A program made the position numbers and the translations under genes. From Jiangella asiatica (lineage in GTDB: Bacteria > Actinomycetota > Actinomycetes > Jiangellales > Jiangellaceae), in the NCBI RefSeq assembly GCF_004349065.1, contig NZ_SMKZ01000039.1:1-63419 (forward strand): a stretch of DNA of 63,419 nucleotides, read 5' to 3'. Shown here piece by piece: positions 20,901-28,928 of this stretch. The stretch's first letter is position 1; each line of letters opens with the position of its first letter. The notes under the pieces are model-generated. The model saw only the letters and a program-made list of their open reading frames with translations. It was not told the DNA's origin and did not search any database.

Positions 20901-21777
20901 CGACTTCGCCGTCGTCGCCTACGACGCCGCCACCGGCGCCGAGCTATGGGTCAGCCACTACAACGATCCGGTCGACGGCACAGACGACCCCCGGGCCATG
21001 GCGATCGGCCCGGACGGATCGACGATCGTGGTCACCGGGCAGAGCCGCAGCGCCGACGGCGGGCTCACCGACATCGGCACCGTGGCCTTCGCCGCCGACA
21101 CCGGTGAGCGGCTGTGGGAGGTCCTGCACGACGGATCGGCTCACGGCATCGACGTTCCCAACGCTGTGATGGTGACCGCGGACGGTGCGGCGATCGTCGC
21201 AGGCTCCACCCGCGACACAGAGACCAAGACGGACTGGGCCGTCCTCGCCTACTCCATGGAGAGCGGCGAACAGCTGTGGTCCACCGGCTACGACGGTGCT
21301 GGCGGCACCGACGTGCCGCGGGCCGGCGCACTCAGCCCGGACGGCTCGACCGTGGTGGTCACCGGCAACGCCCAGGGCACCGACGACGGCGACTACGCCA
21401 CCGTCGCCTTCGACGTCGCGACGGGAGAGCGTCTCTGGGCGGCCGGTCACGGCGGCTCGGCCGGCGCCCTGGACATCGCGTCGGACCTCGCGTTCACCGC
21501 CGACGGCGGTCAGGTGGTCGTGACCGGGCAGAGCAACGAGACCGGCACCTCCAACGACTACGTCACCATCGCCTACGACGCCGGCACCGGTGAGGACGTC
21601 TGGACCGGCCGGTACGACGGATTCGTGTCGGGCGACTCCGGGCAGGCGGTGGCGGTCGACTCCACGCCAGAGGCGGGTCACCGGGTCTTCGTCACCGGCC
21701 ATAGCTCCATCCCGTTGGGCTTGGCCACCAGCAATGCCGACATGACGACGGTGGCGTACTTCGCCCGATGGGAGTGA
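17986..21777 (+). CDS. Secreted S8 subtilase with C-terminal beta-propeller
   Basis: This 1263-residue protein has a signal peptide (RRRRSGRLAAAMVAATSVT, cleavage near residue 43), an I9-type propeptide, and a subtilase domain with D194 (VIDSGIWPE), H279 (GHGTHTAS) and S611 (GTSMSAPH). A PA insert (VAGKIVLCDRGVTPR through VPTVHL) lies between H and S. An Fn3-like domain (SRSQTVTREVTNVGD) follows. From about residue 820, about eight repeated blades with W-x3-Y/H-D-G starts and LSPDG-x3-V-x-V-x-G-S cores make a PQQ-like propeller. Exported protein degradation or processing is likely. AAGGGAG gives the ribosome binding site. The propeller fusion is unusual and may anchor or target the protease. 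Confidence 0.92.
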   Translation: MHRPAESTRRRRSGRLAAAMVAATSVTATGVAVLVPSGSAAAPDDETTSTYIVQMTLDPVATYDGDVDDLAATRVGPDETIDPEAPEVLEYTDHLQEQHRDALADVDGGEPLYDYVYAFDGFAAELTEAQAADLAARPDVVAVTEDEKVEVDTSSTPSFLGLDEPGGLWEQLGGAAGSLREPGAGEDIVIGVIDSGIWPESRSFSDRDERGRRTYAGRPFGFRGDCDAAAAAVDDSWKASLCTPKLIAAQHFNAGWGGDEAIAEQLPWEFLSPRDYNGHGTHTASTAGGNHGVAATGAAAAFGTISGIAPRASIAAYKALWSTEDASTAQGYPSDLVAAVDQAVADGVDVINYSVSGTTGNLLDPVEIAFMNAADAGIFVAASAGNSGPAAGTVAHPSPWITTVAAGTHDRDPVGSATLGDGSRYSGASLAATAAGPAPLVDSATVGLPDADPTLVAQCYAAVDNGGVPVLDPASVAGKIVLCDRGVTPRVNKSRAVAEAGGIGMILVNTDENSLNADFHSVPTVHLAETDRAALKAYAATEGATATVNVATVGDDAPAPYTAAFSSRGPTQAGGGNLLKPDLMAPGQDILAAVAPPGFNGAGFGLASGTSMSAPHVAGLAALLADQHPDWSPMMIKSALMTTGSDVLDGDATDPAVIFSQGAGHVQPTGAADPGLVYDNDVNDWLAFLCGTTQGVEEAACDALVEDGHSLDPSDLNTPSIAVDRVSRSQTVTREVTNVGDTAATYTASTTGLDGIDVTVSPSTLTLAPGETASFTVTFEYAGASVNATLGGYLTWTDGSHDVRSPIVLRAGDEDWEARYDGPSNFFGFAADSGQETLLSPDGDRLFVAGNSQPPIPGTLRPDYVTAAYDPVTGEQLWAVRYDGPAQGSDELAAMALSPDGATVYVTGSSAGVETGWDFTTIAYDAATGEQLWLARHDGPGSETDSAADLVVSPDGATVYITGSSNMAPQESDFAVVAYDAATGAELWVSHYNDPVDGTDDPRAMAIGPDGSTIVVTGQSRSADGGLTDIGTVAFAADTGERLWEVLHDGSAHGIDVPNAVMVTADGAAIVAGSTRDTETKTDWAVLAYSMESGEQLWSTGYDGAGGTDVPRAGALSPDGSTVVVTGNAQGTDDGDYATVAFDVATGERLWAAGHGGSAGALDIASDLAFTADGGQVVVTGQSNETGTSNDYVTIAYDAGTGEDVWTGRYDGFVSGDSGQAVAVDSTPEAGHRVFVTGHSSIPLGLATSNADMTTVAYFARWE

Positions 21778-21869
21778 TGCCGGCGCGGGTTCGTCCACAG
21801 GGTGGGGTCGGGGCGGCGAGTCGTCCACAATAGGGCCGAGCGCGGTGGCGGGCTGTCGGCGCCGGCGGC

Positions 21870-21875
21870 TACGGT
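21870..21875 (+). promoter_or_regulatory. Probable -10 element of a leaderless recQ promoter
   Basis: TACGGT ends seven bases before the ATG at 21883, and no ribosome binding site lies between. The spacing fits leaderless transcription. Confidence 0.35.
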
Positions 21876-21882
21876 CGCGGAC

Positions 21883-23994
21883 ATGGACCTACGGGACGAA
21901 GCAGAGGCGCTGCTGCGGCGGCTGGTCGGCGACGACGCGGCCGAGTTCCGCGACGGGCAGTGGGACGCGGTGCGCGACCTCGTCGAGCGCCGCCGCCGGG
22001 TGCTGGTCGTGCAGCGCACCGGGTGGGGCAAGTCGGCGGTGTACTTCGTCGCCACCGGGTTGCAGCGCGCCCGCGGTGCCGGTCCCACGGTCATCGTCTC
22101 CCCGCTGCTGGCGTTGATGCGCGACCAGGTCGCCGCGGCGGGGCGCGCCGGCGTCCGCGCGGTCACCATCAACTCCGCCAACGCCGAGGAGTGGGGCGAG
22201 GTCGCCAAGTCGCTGGCCGACGACGCGGTCGACGTCCTGCTGGTCAGCCCGGAGCGGCTCAACAACCCGCGGTTCCGCGAGGAGCAGCTGCCGGCGCTGG
22301 CCGCCAGCGCCGGGCTCGTGGTGGTCGACGAAGCGCACTGCATCTCCGACTGGGGCCACGACTTCCGGCCCGACTACCGGCGCATCCGCGACCTGCTGGC
22401 GACGCTGCCGCCCGGCACTCCCGTCCTGGCGACGACGGCCACGGCCAACGCCCGGGTGGTGGCCGACGTCGCCGAGCAGCTCGGCAGTGGCGGAGCCGAG
22501 GTCACCACCATTCGCGGCTCGCTGGCCCGCGAGAGCCTCCGCCTGGGCGTCCTCACCTTGGACGACGCCGAACATCGGCTGGCGTGGCTGTCCGCCCACC
22601 TCGGCGAGCTGCCTGGCAGCGGCATCGTCTACACCCTGACCGTGTCCGCGGCCGAGGACACCGCGGCGCTGCTGCGCGAGGCCGGCCACGAGGTGCGCCC
22701 CTACACCGGCCGCACCGACCCGGCCGAGCGGGTCGAGGCCGAGCGCGCCCTGCTGGACAACGAGGTCAAGGCGCTGGTCGCCACCAGCGCGCTCGGCATG
22801 GGGTTCGACAAGCCCGACCTCGGCTTCGTCGTCCACCTCGGTGCGCCGTCGTCGCCGGTGGCCTACTACCAGCAGGTGGGCCGGGCCGGCCGGGCCACCG
22901 AGCGGGCCGACGTCCTGCTGCTCCCGGCGGCGGAGGACCAAGCCATCTGGCAGTACTTCGCCACCGTCTCGATGCCGCGGCAGGAGCAGGCCTCGGCGGT
23001 GATCCGCGCGCTCTCCGCGGCCGGCGCCGCCATGTCCACGGCGGCGCTGGAGACTGTCGTCGACGTCCGGCGCACCCGGCTGGAGCTGCTGCTGAAGGTG
23101 CTCGACGTCGACGGCGCGGTGCAGCGGGTCCGCGGCGGTTGGCAAGCCACCGGGCAGGAGTGGAACTACGACGCCGAGCGCTACCAGCGGGTGGCGGCCG
23201 CCCGCGACACCGAGGCCCGGTCCATGCTGGCCTACCAGCGCGGCGAGCAGTGCCGCATGTCCTTCCTCCAGGCCGCGCTCGACGACCCCAGCGCCGCGCC
23301 GTGCGGGCGCTGCGACGTCTGCGCCGGGCCCTGGTACACCGACGAGGTCCCGGCCCGGGCGCGGGCGGCGGCGCGCACCACCCTGGCGCGGGCCGGCGTG
23401 CTCCTGGAGCCGCGGGTGCAGTGGCCCTCCGGCATGGGCCGGCTGGGCGTGGACGTGAAGGGCAAGATCGGCCCGGCCGAGAAGCTCGAGCCCGGCCGGG
23501 TGGTGGCCCGCCTCACCGACCTCGGCTGGGGCCAGCGGCTGCGCACGCTGCTGGACGCCCCGGACGCACCGGCACCCGATGCGTTGCTGGCAGCCTGCGT
23601 CGACGTGCTGCGCGAGTGGCGCTGGGACCGCCGGCCCGACGCCGTCGTCTCCATGCCGTCGCGGCGGCACCCACAGTTGATCGGCTCGGTCGGGCGGCAC
23701 CTGGCCAGCCTCGGGCGGCTGGCCGACCTGGGTGAGCTGGAGCCGGCCGGCGCGGCGCTTGCAGAGGGGAGCGAGCCGGGCGGCAACAGCGCGTTCCGGC
23801 TGGCGTCTGTCTGGGGCGGCTGGCGGGTCGGCCCGGCCGCGCGCGAGCAGCTTGCGGCGCTCGGCCCGGAGCCGGTCGTGCTGCTCGTCGACGACGTCGC
23901 GGACTCCCGGTGGACCCTCACCGTCGCCGGTCGCGAGGTGCGGCTGGCCGGTGCGGCCCAGGTGCTGCCCTTCGCGCTGGCCTCAGTCGGCTGA
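21883..23994 (+). CDS. recQ: RecQ-family ATP-dependent DNA helicase with a phosphoribosyltransferase-like tail
   Basis: The 703-residue helicase has the motor motifs QRTGWGKSAVYF (Walker A), VVVDEAHCISDWGHDFR (DEAH box), ATTATAN (motif III) and QQVGRAGRA (motif VI), followed by the zinc-binding QCRMSFLQAALDD with CGRCDVC. RecQ unwinds DNA 3' to 5' in repair and recombination. The C-terminus (about residues 580-703) is not HRDC. It ends PEPVVLLVDDVADSRWTLT, like the PRPP loop of type I phosphoribosyltransferases, an arrangement seen in actinobacterial RecQ relatives. Residues here retain the double Asp, but whether it binds PRPP is unknown. ATG 21883 begins the family N-terminus. Confidence 0.9.
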   Translation: MDLRDEAEALLRRLVGDDAAEFRDGQWDAVRDLVERRRRVLVVQRTGWGKSAVYFVATGLQRARGAGPTVIVSPLLALMRDQVAAAGRAGVRAVTINSANAEEWGEVAKSLADDAVDVLLVSPERLNNPRFREEQLPALAASAGLVVVDEAHCISDWGHDFRPDYRRIRDLLATLPPGTPVLATTATANARVVADVAEQLGSGGAEVTTIRGSLARESLRLGVLTLDDAEHRLAWLSAHLGELPGSGIVYTLTVSAAEDTAALLREAGHEVRPYTGRTDPAERVEAERALLDNEVKALVATSALGMGFDKPDLGFVVHLGAPSSPVAYYQQVGRAGRATERADVLLLPAAEDQAIWQYFATVSMPRQEQASAVIRALSAAGAAMSTAALETVVDVRRTRLELLLKVLDVDGAVQRVRGGWQATGQEWNYDAERYQRVAAARDTEARSMLAYQRGEQCRMSFLQAALDDPSAAPCGRCDVCAGPWYTDEVPARARAAARTTLARAGVLLEPRVQWPSGMGRLGVDVKGKIGPAEKLEPGRVVARLTDLGWGQRLRTLLDAPDAPAPDALLAACVDVLREWRWDRRPDAVVSMPSRRHPQLIGSVGRHLASLGRLADLGELEPAGAALAEGSEPGGNSAFRLASVWGGWRVGPAAREQLAALGPEPVVLLVDDVADSRWTLTVAGREVRLAGAAQVLPFALASVG

Positions 23995-24004
23995 CGGGCA
24001 GGCG

Positions 24005-24667
24005 TCAGCCAGTGGCGAGCCCGCCGCGGCGGATGACCTGGGCGAGCGCCACCAGGTGCACCAGCCGGGCCAGCTCGGAGTCGAGGATGCGTGGACCACC
24101 GTCGCGGCCGAACACGATCAGCTGACCGGTGTCGTCAACCGGCACGCCGACGGCCAACACGTCCTGCCAGGCCTGCGGTGCGTCGTCGCCGGTGACGATC
24201 CTGCCCGGCGCCGGCATGGGCAGCCACGGCGCCTCGTAGCCATCCTCCTCCGGGGCACCGCCGCTGGCGCGCAGCACCTTCAGCGTCGACCCGTTCTGGG
24301 GTAGCAGCAGCGCCCAGCCGGACCGGAAGATGCCCGGAACCAGGTCGACCAGAATCTCCTCGGCCCGCTCCGGCTCGTCGGTCATGGCCTCGACCGCCTC
24401 GAGGTCGCGGTGCAGGCTTGCGCCCGGGCTGTAATGCCCGATGAACTCCACGCTGACGTCCGGCACCGTCCGGCACGCCGTCACCAGCGAGTCGGGCAAC
24501 CGGCCGCCGGGCAGGTCGACCAGGAAGTCGTCGACGACGAAACCGTCGAGCCGGTGCTCGACGACGTCGACGCCGACGATGTCACCCCCGGCCGCGCCGA
24601 CCGCAGACGCGACCGCGCCGAGCGAACCGGGACGGTCCGGGACGACCACACGCATGAGAAACGACAC
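24005..24667 (-). CDS. ACT-domain protein (Rv3013-like)
   Basis: This 220-residue protein begins with an ACT domain (MRVVVPDRPGSLGAVASAVGAAGGDIVGVDVVEHR), a fold that binds amino acids as an allosteric sensor. A second, less familiar domain follows with WLPMPAPGR and ILDSELARLVHLVALAQV. In mycobacteria the homologous gene lies next to ligA; here the two are separated by about 10 kb of accessory genes. Start is uncertain: GTG 24667 (VSFLMRVV) is chosen since homologues have several residues before the RVVVPDRPG; ATG 24655 is the alternative. Its regulatory partner is unknown. The gene is convergent with recQ, which ends 10 bases away. Confidence 0.8.
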   Translation of the reverse strand: MSFLMRVVVPDRPGSLGAVASAVGAAGGDIVGVDVVEHRLDGFVVDDFLVDLPGGRLPDSLVTACRTVPDVSVEFIGHYSPGASLHRDLEAVEAMTDEPERAEEILVDLVPGIFRSGWALLLPQNGSTLKVLRASGGAPEEDGYEAPWLPMPAPGRIVTGDDAPQAWQDVLAVGVPVDDTGQLIVFGRDGGPRILDSELARLVHLVALAQVIRRGGLATG

Positions 24668-24722
24668 CAGCACAGAGTGGCACAGAACTGTCACACCCGT
24701 ATTGCGACTCGTGAGGGCCGGG

Positions 24723-25376
24723 TCAGTGTTCGGTGCGCAGCCAGGCGAGCACGGCGAGGACGCGGCGGTGGTCGTCGTCGGACGGGGGGAGGTCGAGCTT
24801 GGTGAGGATCGAGGAGATGTGCTTCTCGACCGCGCCCTGGGTGACGACGAGGACCCGCGCGATCGCGACATTGGTGCGGCCCTCGGCCATCAGCCCCAGG
24901 ACTTCGCGCTCGCGGGCGGTGAGCGTCTCGAGCGGGTCGCGGCGACGCCGGGCGAACAGCTGCGCCACCACCTCCGGATCGAGTACGGTGCCGCCGGAGG
25001 CAACCCGCTCCAGGGCGTCGGACAGGTCGGCCAGCGCGGAGACACGGTCCTTCAGCAGGTAGCCGACGCCGCCGGCACCGTCGGCGAGCAGGTCGCCAGC
25101 GTAGGACTCCTCGACGTACTGCGAGAGCACGAGGACCCCGGTCCCGGGCACCGCGGAGCGCGCGGCCAGGGCTGCGCGCAGACCCTCGTCCGTGAACGTG
25201 GGCGGCATCCGGACGTCGACGATCGCCACGTCGGGGCGGTGCTCGGCGACCGACCGCACCAGCGCGTCGCCGTCGCCGACCGCGTCCACGACCTCCGCAC
25301 CCGCCTCACCCAGCAGGCGGACCAGGCCTTCTCTCAGCAGCAGGGAATCCTCAGCCAATACGACGCGCACGCGCAT
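24723..25376 (-). CDS. NarL/FixJ-type response regulator
   Basis: The 217-residue protein has a receiver domain with acidic pocket E9/D10, phosphoacceptor D54 (VAIVDVRMPP) and the late Lys in LLKDR, followed by a LuxR helix-turn-helix: LTAREREVLGLMAEGRTNVAIARVL and VEKHISSILTKL. No histidine kinase is adjacent. This makes it an orphan here, although two kinases of the matching HisKA_3 type lie 37 kb away. GTG and ATG choices at the 5' end leave ATG 25376 (MRVRVVLAED) as the natural start. It lies just before the peptide-binding lipoprotein gene on the same strand (14 bases apart), but target genes cannot be inferred safely. Confidence 0.9.
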   Translation of the reverse strand: MRVRVVLAEDSLLLREGLVRLLGEAGAEVVDAVGDGDALVRSVAEHRPDVAIVDVRMPPTFTDEGLRAALAARSAVPGTGVLVLSQYVEESYAGDLLADGAGGVGYLLKDRVSALADLSDALERVASGGTVLDPEVVAQLFARRRRDPLETLTAREREVLGLMAEGRTNVAIARVLVVTQGAVEKHISSILTKLDLPPSDDDHRRVLAVLAWLRTEH

Positions 25377-25389
25377 AGCTTGCCAGGTC

Positions 25390-27090
25390 TCACTCCTCCG
25401 GCCGGACCCAGAGGGCCGCATGCGCCACCGAGCCGTACGGTGCCCAGCCGCGCGCGCCGCCGACCAGCGAACCCACCAGACGCTGGTGCCGGTCGAACCG
25501 GATCGGAACGACCGCGGCGTCGGCGACGGCTCGGGCGCCGATGGCGGCCCATTGCTCGGCCCGCTCCGCGGGGTCGAGCTCGGCGGCGGCCGCCTCGGCA
25601 GCGGCGGTGACCGCGGCGACGTCGTAGCGGGACAGGTTGGCCGGCCCGCCGGCAGGGGTCAGCAGGTCGGTGACGACGGTGGAGCCGTCGGCCCAGGCCG
25701 GCGCCCAGCTGCCGAGCATGAGCGCGTGCGGGCTGGCCGGGTCGCGGATCGCCGGGTAGTACTCCGCGGGCCCCAAGGGAACCGGCTCCAGCGCGATGCC
25801 GGCGGCCCGGAGTACGGTCGTCAGCACCTCGGCGACCTCCCGGTTGGCCGGCGTGTCCTCGTAGGCGAAGGTCAGCGCGGGCATCGGTGCGCCGGCGGCG
25901 GCGATCAGGTCCCGTGCCCGGTCGGGGTCGCCGGAGGCGGGCTCTGATGACGGCGGCGGGTCGTCGTTGCCGGCGAGTAGTGGCGTCAGCAGGCTGTCGG
26001 CCAGTGTTCCGGTCGGGTCGCCGCCGAGAGCATCGTGGAGCGCGGACCGGTCGACGGCGGCGGCGATCGCCTGGCGGTGCTCGAGCACCGGCACCAGCTC
26101 GGTGTTGATGGCGAGGTAGCGCACACCTGGTGCGGGTCCGCCGACGGTACGGCCGGCGAGGTCGTCGTCGGCGGCGATGCGCTCGGCGGTGCGTGTATCC
26201 AGCTCGGCGGCGGCGACCGCGGTGCGGTCGTCGCCCTCGTCGGTCAGCAACCGCGCCTCGACGACGTCGGGCTCGAGTCCGAGAGCGACCTCGACGCGGT
26301 CGGGATGGGCCGGGCGCAGGGGATCGGCGTCGCGATCCCAGTGCTCATTGCGCGCGAGCGTCAGGCCGGTGCCGGGGGTGTAGGTCTCGATCCGATAGGG
26401 CCCGGACGAGACCGGCGCGGTGTCATAGGCGTCTCCGGCCGGTGTACCCACCGGGACCGGTGCGAACGCGAGCGAGCTGACCGCGTGGTTGAAGTCTCCG
26501 GCCGGCTCGGCCAGTCGGAACGTGATGGTGCGGTCGTCGGCCGAGCAGCTCACTGCCCGGTCGAACGCGGCGACGTCGCCGGGGTCGGCAGCGTACGGCC
26601 CAGAGTAGACGGGCACGCCGTCCACGGTCGCGACGTCGAGCATCCGGACCGCCCGCGACATCCCGCTCTGCATGACGAACTGCGGGTCGAACGCCCTGGA
26701 CACCCCGAACTTGACGGCGGCGCAGCCGATCGGCGATCCGTCTTCGAACACGGCACCCTCGCGCAGGGTGAAGGACCACTCGGTGGCATGGTTCCGGGCG
26801 GTCCCGGTGTCGGTGGCGAGATCGGCGGCCAGCTCCACGGCGGCTGGTTCCTCGGGCGAGGTGTAGGCGGTCAGCGTGCGGTGCAGGTACGCCGCGGCGA
26901 ACGCGACGTCCTCCGGCAGGTACATCCGCTGCGGGTCCAGATGGGAGAACGCGGGCTCGCTGCTCAGGTAGTGCAGGGTGCCGCCGGAGACCGGCGGCTG
27001 GGCCTCGGTGGTAGCCGTGCACGCGGTCAAGACGACGCAGGCGAGCCCGGCGGCCAGGCCGCCGCCCCGGCGGGAACAATCTCTCAACAC
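25390..27090 (-). CDS. Orphan ABC transporter substrate-binding lipoprotein, family 5
   Basis: A 566-residue lipoprotein: LACVVLTACTA has a lipobox with Cys at about residue 24. The mature domain shows the DppA/OppA pattern (GGTLHYLSSEP start, LAPRLATD-like LAADLATDTG, WSFTLREGAVFEDGSP block, SSGPYRIE, and a late AWAPAWADGSTVVTDLL). It binds peptides or similar solutes outside the membrane. No permease or ATPase of the Dpp/Opp type is adjacent, so it must share another transporter or have a sensing role. The start is GTG at 27090. It lies between a response regulator gene and a PadR gene on the same strand. Confidence 0.88.
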   Translation of the reverse strand: MLRDCSRRGGGLAAGLACVVLTACTATTEAQPPVSGGTLHYLSSEPAFSHLDPQRMYLPEDVAFAAAYLHRTLTAYTSPEEPAAVELAADLATDTGTARNHATEWSFTLREGAVFEDGSPIGCAAVKFGVSRAFDPQFVMQSGMSRAVRMLDVATVDGVPVYSGPYAADPGDVAAFDRAVSCSADDRTITFRLAEPAGDFNHAVSSLAFAPVPVGTPAGDAYDTAPVSSGPYRIETYTPGTGLTLARNEHWDRDADPLRPAHPDRVEVALGLEPDVVEARLLTDEGDDRTAVAAAELDTRTAERIAADDDLAGRTVGGPAPGVRYLAINTELVPVLEHRQAIAAAVDRSALHDALGGDPTGTLADSLLTPLLAGNDDPPPSSEPASGDPDRARDLIAAAGAPMPALTFAYEDTPANREVAEVLTTVLRAAGIALEPVPLGPAEYYPAIRDPASPHALMLGSWAPAWADGSTVVTDLLTPAGGPANLSRYDVAAVTAAAEAAAAELDPAERAEQWAAIGARAVADAAVVPIRFDRHQRLVGSLVGGARGWAPYGSVAHAALWVRPEE

Positions 27091-27195
27091 GTCACGTCCA
27101 CCCCTGCACGTCGCGGCGAGCGACCCGGCTCAGCCTGCGCGGTGCAGGTGACCGCCTGGAGGACGGCAGGCGAACGGCGGGTTGCGTGGGCGCAA

Positions 27196-27804
27196 CTAGG
27201 ACGCGTGCCGGGTGGCGTCGCCGGTCTCCGCCGTGTCGGACGCCGCCGTGTCGGACTCGCCGGTCGCCGAGAACGGGAACGTGGAATCGCCGGCGCGGGC
27301 TTCGACGGTGTCGACCAGCTTCAGATCGGCCTGGGTGTGCAGGACGGCCGCCTCGATGGTCAACGCGGCCAGGGCGTCGTGGTGGTGCGTGCGCCGGCTC
27401 GCCCGCAGCGTCTGCAGCTCAGCCAGCCGCGCTTCGCGCTGGATGCGGCAGACTTCGCGCACGGCGTCCGGCCCGCGGCGCCCGGCGGCGAGGATCTTGA
27501 GGATGAAGTCGTCGCGGTAGCCGGAGGTGCGCGTGGTCGGCGCGGAGAGCCACTCGTCGAGGTCGCTCTGCCCGGCTGAGGTGATCAGGTAGACCGTGCG
27601 GTCCGGTCGCGACTCCTGCGGCACCGTGTGCGAACTGACCATGCCGTCGCGATGCAGACGATCGAGGATCTGGTAGACGTGCCCGATGTTCAGCCCGCCC
27701 CACTGCGGCCCGACGGCTTTCTCGAAGTTCGCCTTGAGCTCGTACCCGTAGCTGGGACCGTCGGCCAGCAGGGCGAGAACAGCATGCTGAAGCGGCACTC
27801 TCAC
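27196..27804 (-). CDS. PadR-family transcriptional regulator
   Basis: The 202-residue product begins VPLQHAVLALLADGPSYGYELKANFE, the PadR winged helix-turn-helix, continuing GHVYQILDRLHRDGMV as recognition helix and YLITSAGQ as the wing. The C-terminal half is a helical dimerisation domain, then an acidic Thr/Ser-rich tail. PadR proteins usually repress nearby transport or stress genes; the obvious neighbours are the orphan substrate-binding lipoprotein on the same strand and the divergent TrmB-like regulator. The start is GTG 27804. No clear operator palindrome lies in the 107 bases upstream. Confidence 0.9.
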   Translation of the reverse strand: MRVPLQHAVLALLADGPSYGYELKANFEKAVGPQWGGLNIGHVYQILDRLHRDGMVSSHTVPQESRPDRTVYLITSAGQSDLDEWLSAPTTRTSGYRDDFILKILAAGRRGPDAVREVCRIQREARLAELQTLRASRRTHHHDALAALTIEAAVLHTQADLKLVDTVEARAGDSTFPFSATGESDTAASDTAETGDATRHAS

Positions 27805-27911
27805 ACTGTACGGGCGAACCGGAGATAATCACGACATTCGCGCGGCGTGATCCCTGGTCGAGCCACCTGTCACGGCGGCGTCTGCGGGCCCTGGACCAAG
27901 GGAGGTATCCG

Positions 27912-28928
27912 ATGTTGGAGGAGCTCGGGCTGTCGCCGACGGCCGCCGCGGTCTACGGCTTCCTCGTCACGACGCCGTCCGTGAGCGGCTCCGACGTCAC
28001 GCGTGCGCTGGAACTCGACGACGAGGCCGTAGCCGCCGCCCTGGCGGAACTGGCCGGGAGCGCGCTGGTCAGCCCGGCCGACATCGGCCAGGAACGCCGG
28101 TGGACCGCGGTCCCGCCGCTGCTGACCGGCCAGCGGCTCCTGGTCGACCGCGCCCGGCGGCTCTTCGCGGCCCAGCAGGAGTTGCTGGCGCTGGCCGAGG
28201 TGCACGAGCGGAGCGCCCGCGCCGGCGGGTCGGAGCACCTGGTCGAGGTGCTCCTCGGCGAGCAGGCGCTCCGTGCCCAGGTCAGGCGGCTGCAGGAAAG
28301 TGCGTCCGAGGAGATCCTGGCCCTGGTGAAGCCGCCGTTCGTGGCCGTGCCGCCGGCCGAGGCGGCCGCAGGTGTCACACCGCGACACAGCCGGGTGGTG
28401 TACGACCGCGCCGTCTTCGACGACGTGCCTGACCTGCCAGCGGTGCTCGAACGCACCGGCCGGCCCGGCGACCACTACCGCGTGCACCGTCGTGTGCCCA
28501 TGCGCCTGCAGGTTTACGACCGCCGGGTGGCCACGCTGCCGCTGATGCGCCACGACGCGCAGCCGGCGGCCCTGGTGGTGCATGCCAGCGGCCTGCTGGC
28601 GGTCGTCATCGAGCTGTTCGAGGCGGTCTGGGACCAGGCAGCACCCCTGCCGGCCGGCCAGGAACCCGTCGACGGCGACGTTCTCGCGACCGGCGGCGCG
28701 CTCGGGTTCGAGGACCGCCGGCTGCTCGGCCTGCTGCTCTGCGGCCTCACCGACGCCGCGATCGCCCACCAGCTCGGCCGCAGCACGCGTTGGGTGCAGC
28801 GAAGGGTTCGGGTCATGTCCGACGCCGCCGGCGTGCGAACCCGGCTGCAGCTGGGGTGGGAGGCGCGTCGGCGCTGGTGGCTGGACGGTACCGGGGTCAC
28901 GGCTGGGCAACCCGCCAGGCCCGAGTGA
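27912..28928 (+). CDS. TrmB-like regulator with degenerate LuxR-type C-terminus
   Basis: The 338-residue protein starts MLEELGLSPTAAAVYGFLVTTPSVSGSDVTRAL, a TrmB-like winged helix-turn-helix. The middle domain is of unknown ligand. The end (FEDRRLLGLLLCGLTDAAIAHQLGRSTRWVQRRVRVMSDAAG) is a LuxR-type helix-turn-helix. Such two-headed regulators are common in actinomycetes and often sit by secreted proteases. Here its 3' end overlaps the convergent subtilase gene by 32 bases. AGGGAGGT upstream of ATG 27912 is a perfect ribosome binding site. The palindrome at 32834-32863, in the subtilase promoter, is a candidate target. Confidence 0.78.
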   Translation: MLEELGLSPTAAAVYGFLVTTPSVSGSDVTRALELDDEAVAAALAELAGSALVSPADIGQERRWTAVPPLLTGQRLLVDRARRLFAAQQELLALAEVHERSARAGGSEHLVEVLLGEQALRAQVRRLQESASEEILALVKPPFVAVPPAEAAAGVTPRHSRVVYDRAVFDDVPDLPAVLERTGRPGDHYRVHRRVPMRLQVYDRRVATLPLMRHDAQPAALVVHASGLLAVVIELFEAVWDQAAPLPAGQEPVDGDVLATGGALGFEDRRLLGLLLCGLTDAAIAHQLGRSTRWVQRRVRVMSDAAGVRTRLQLGWEARRRWWLDGTGVTAGQPARPE

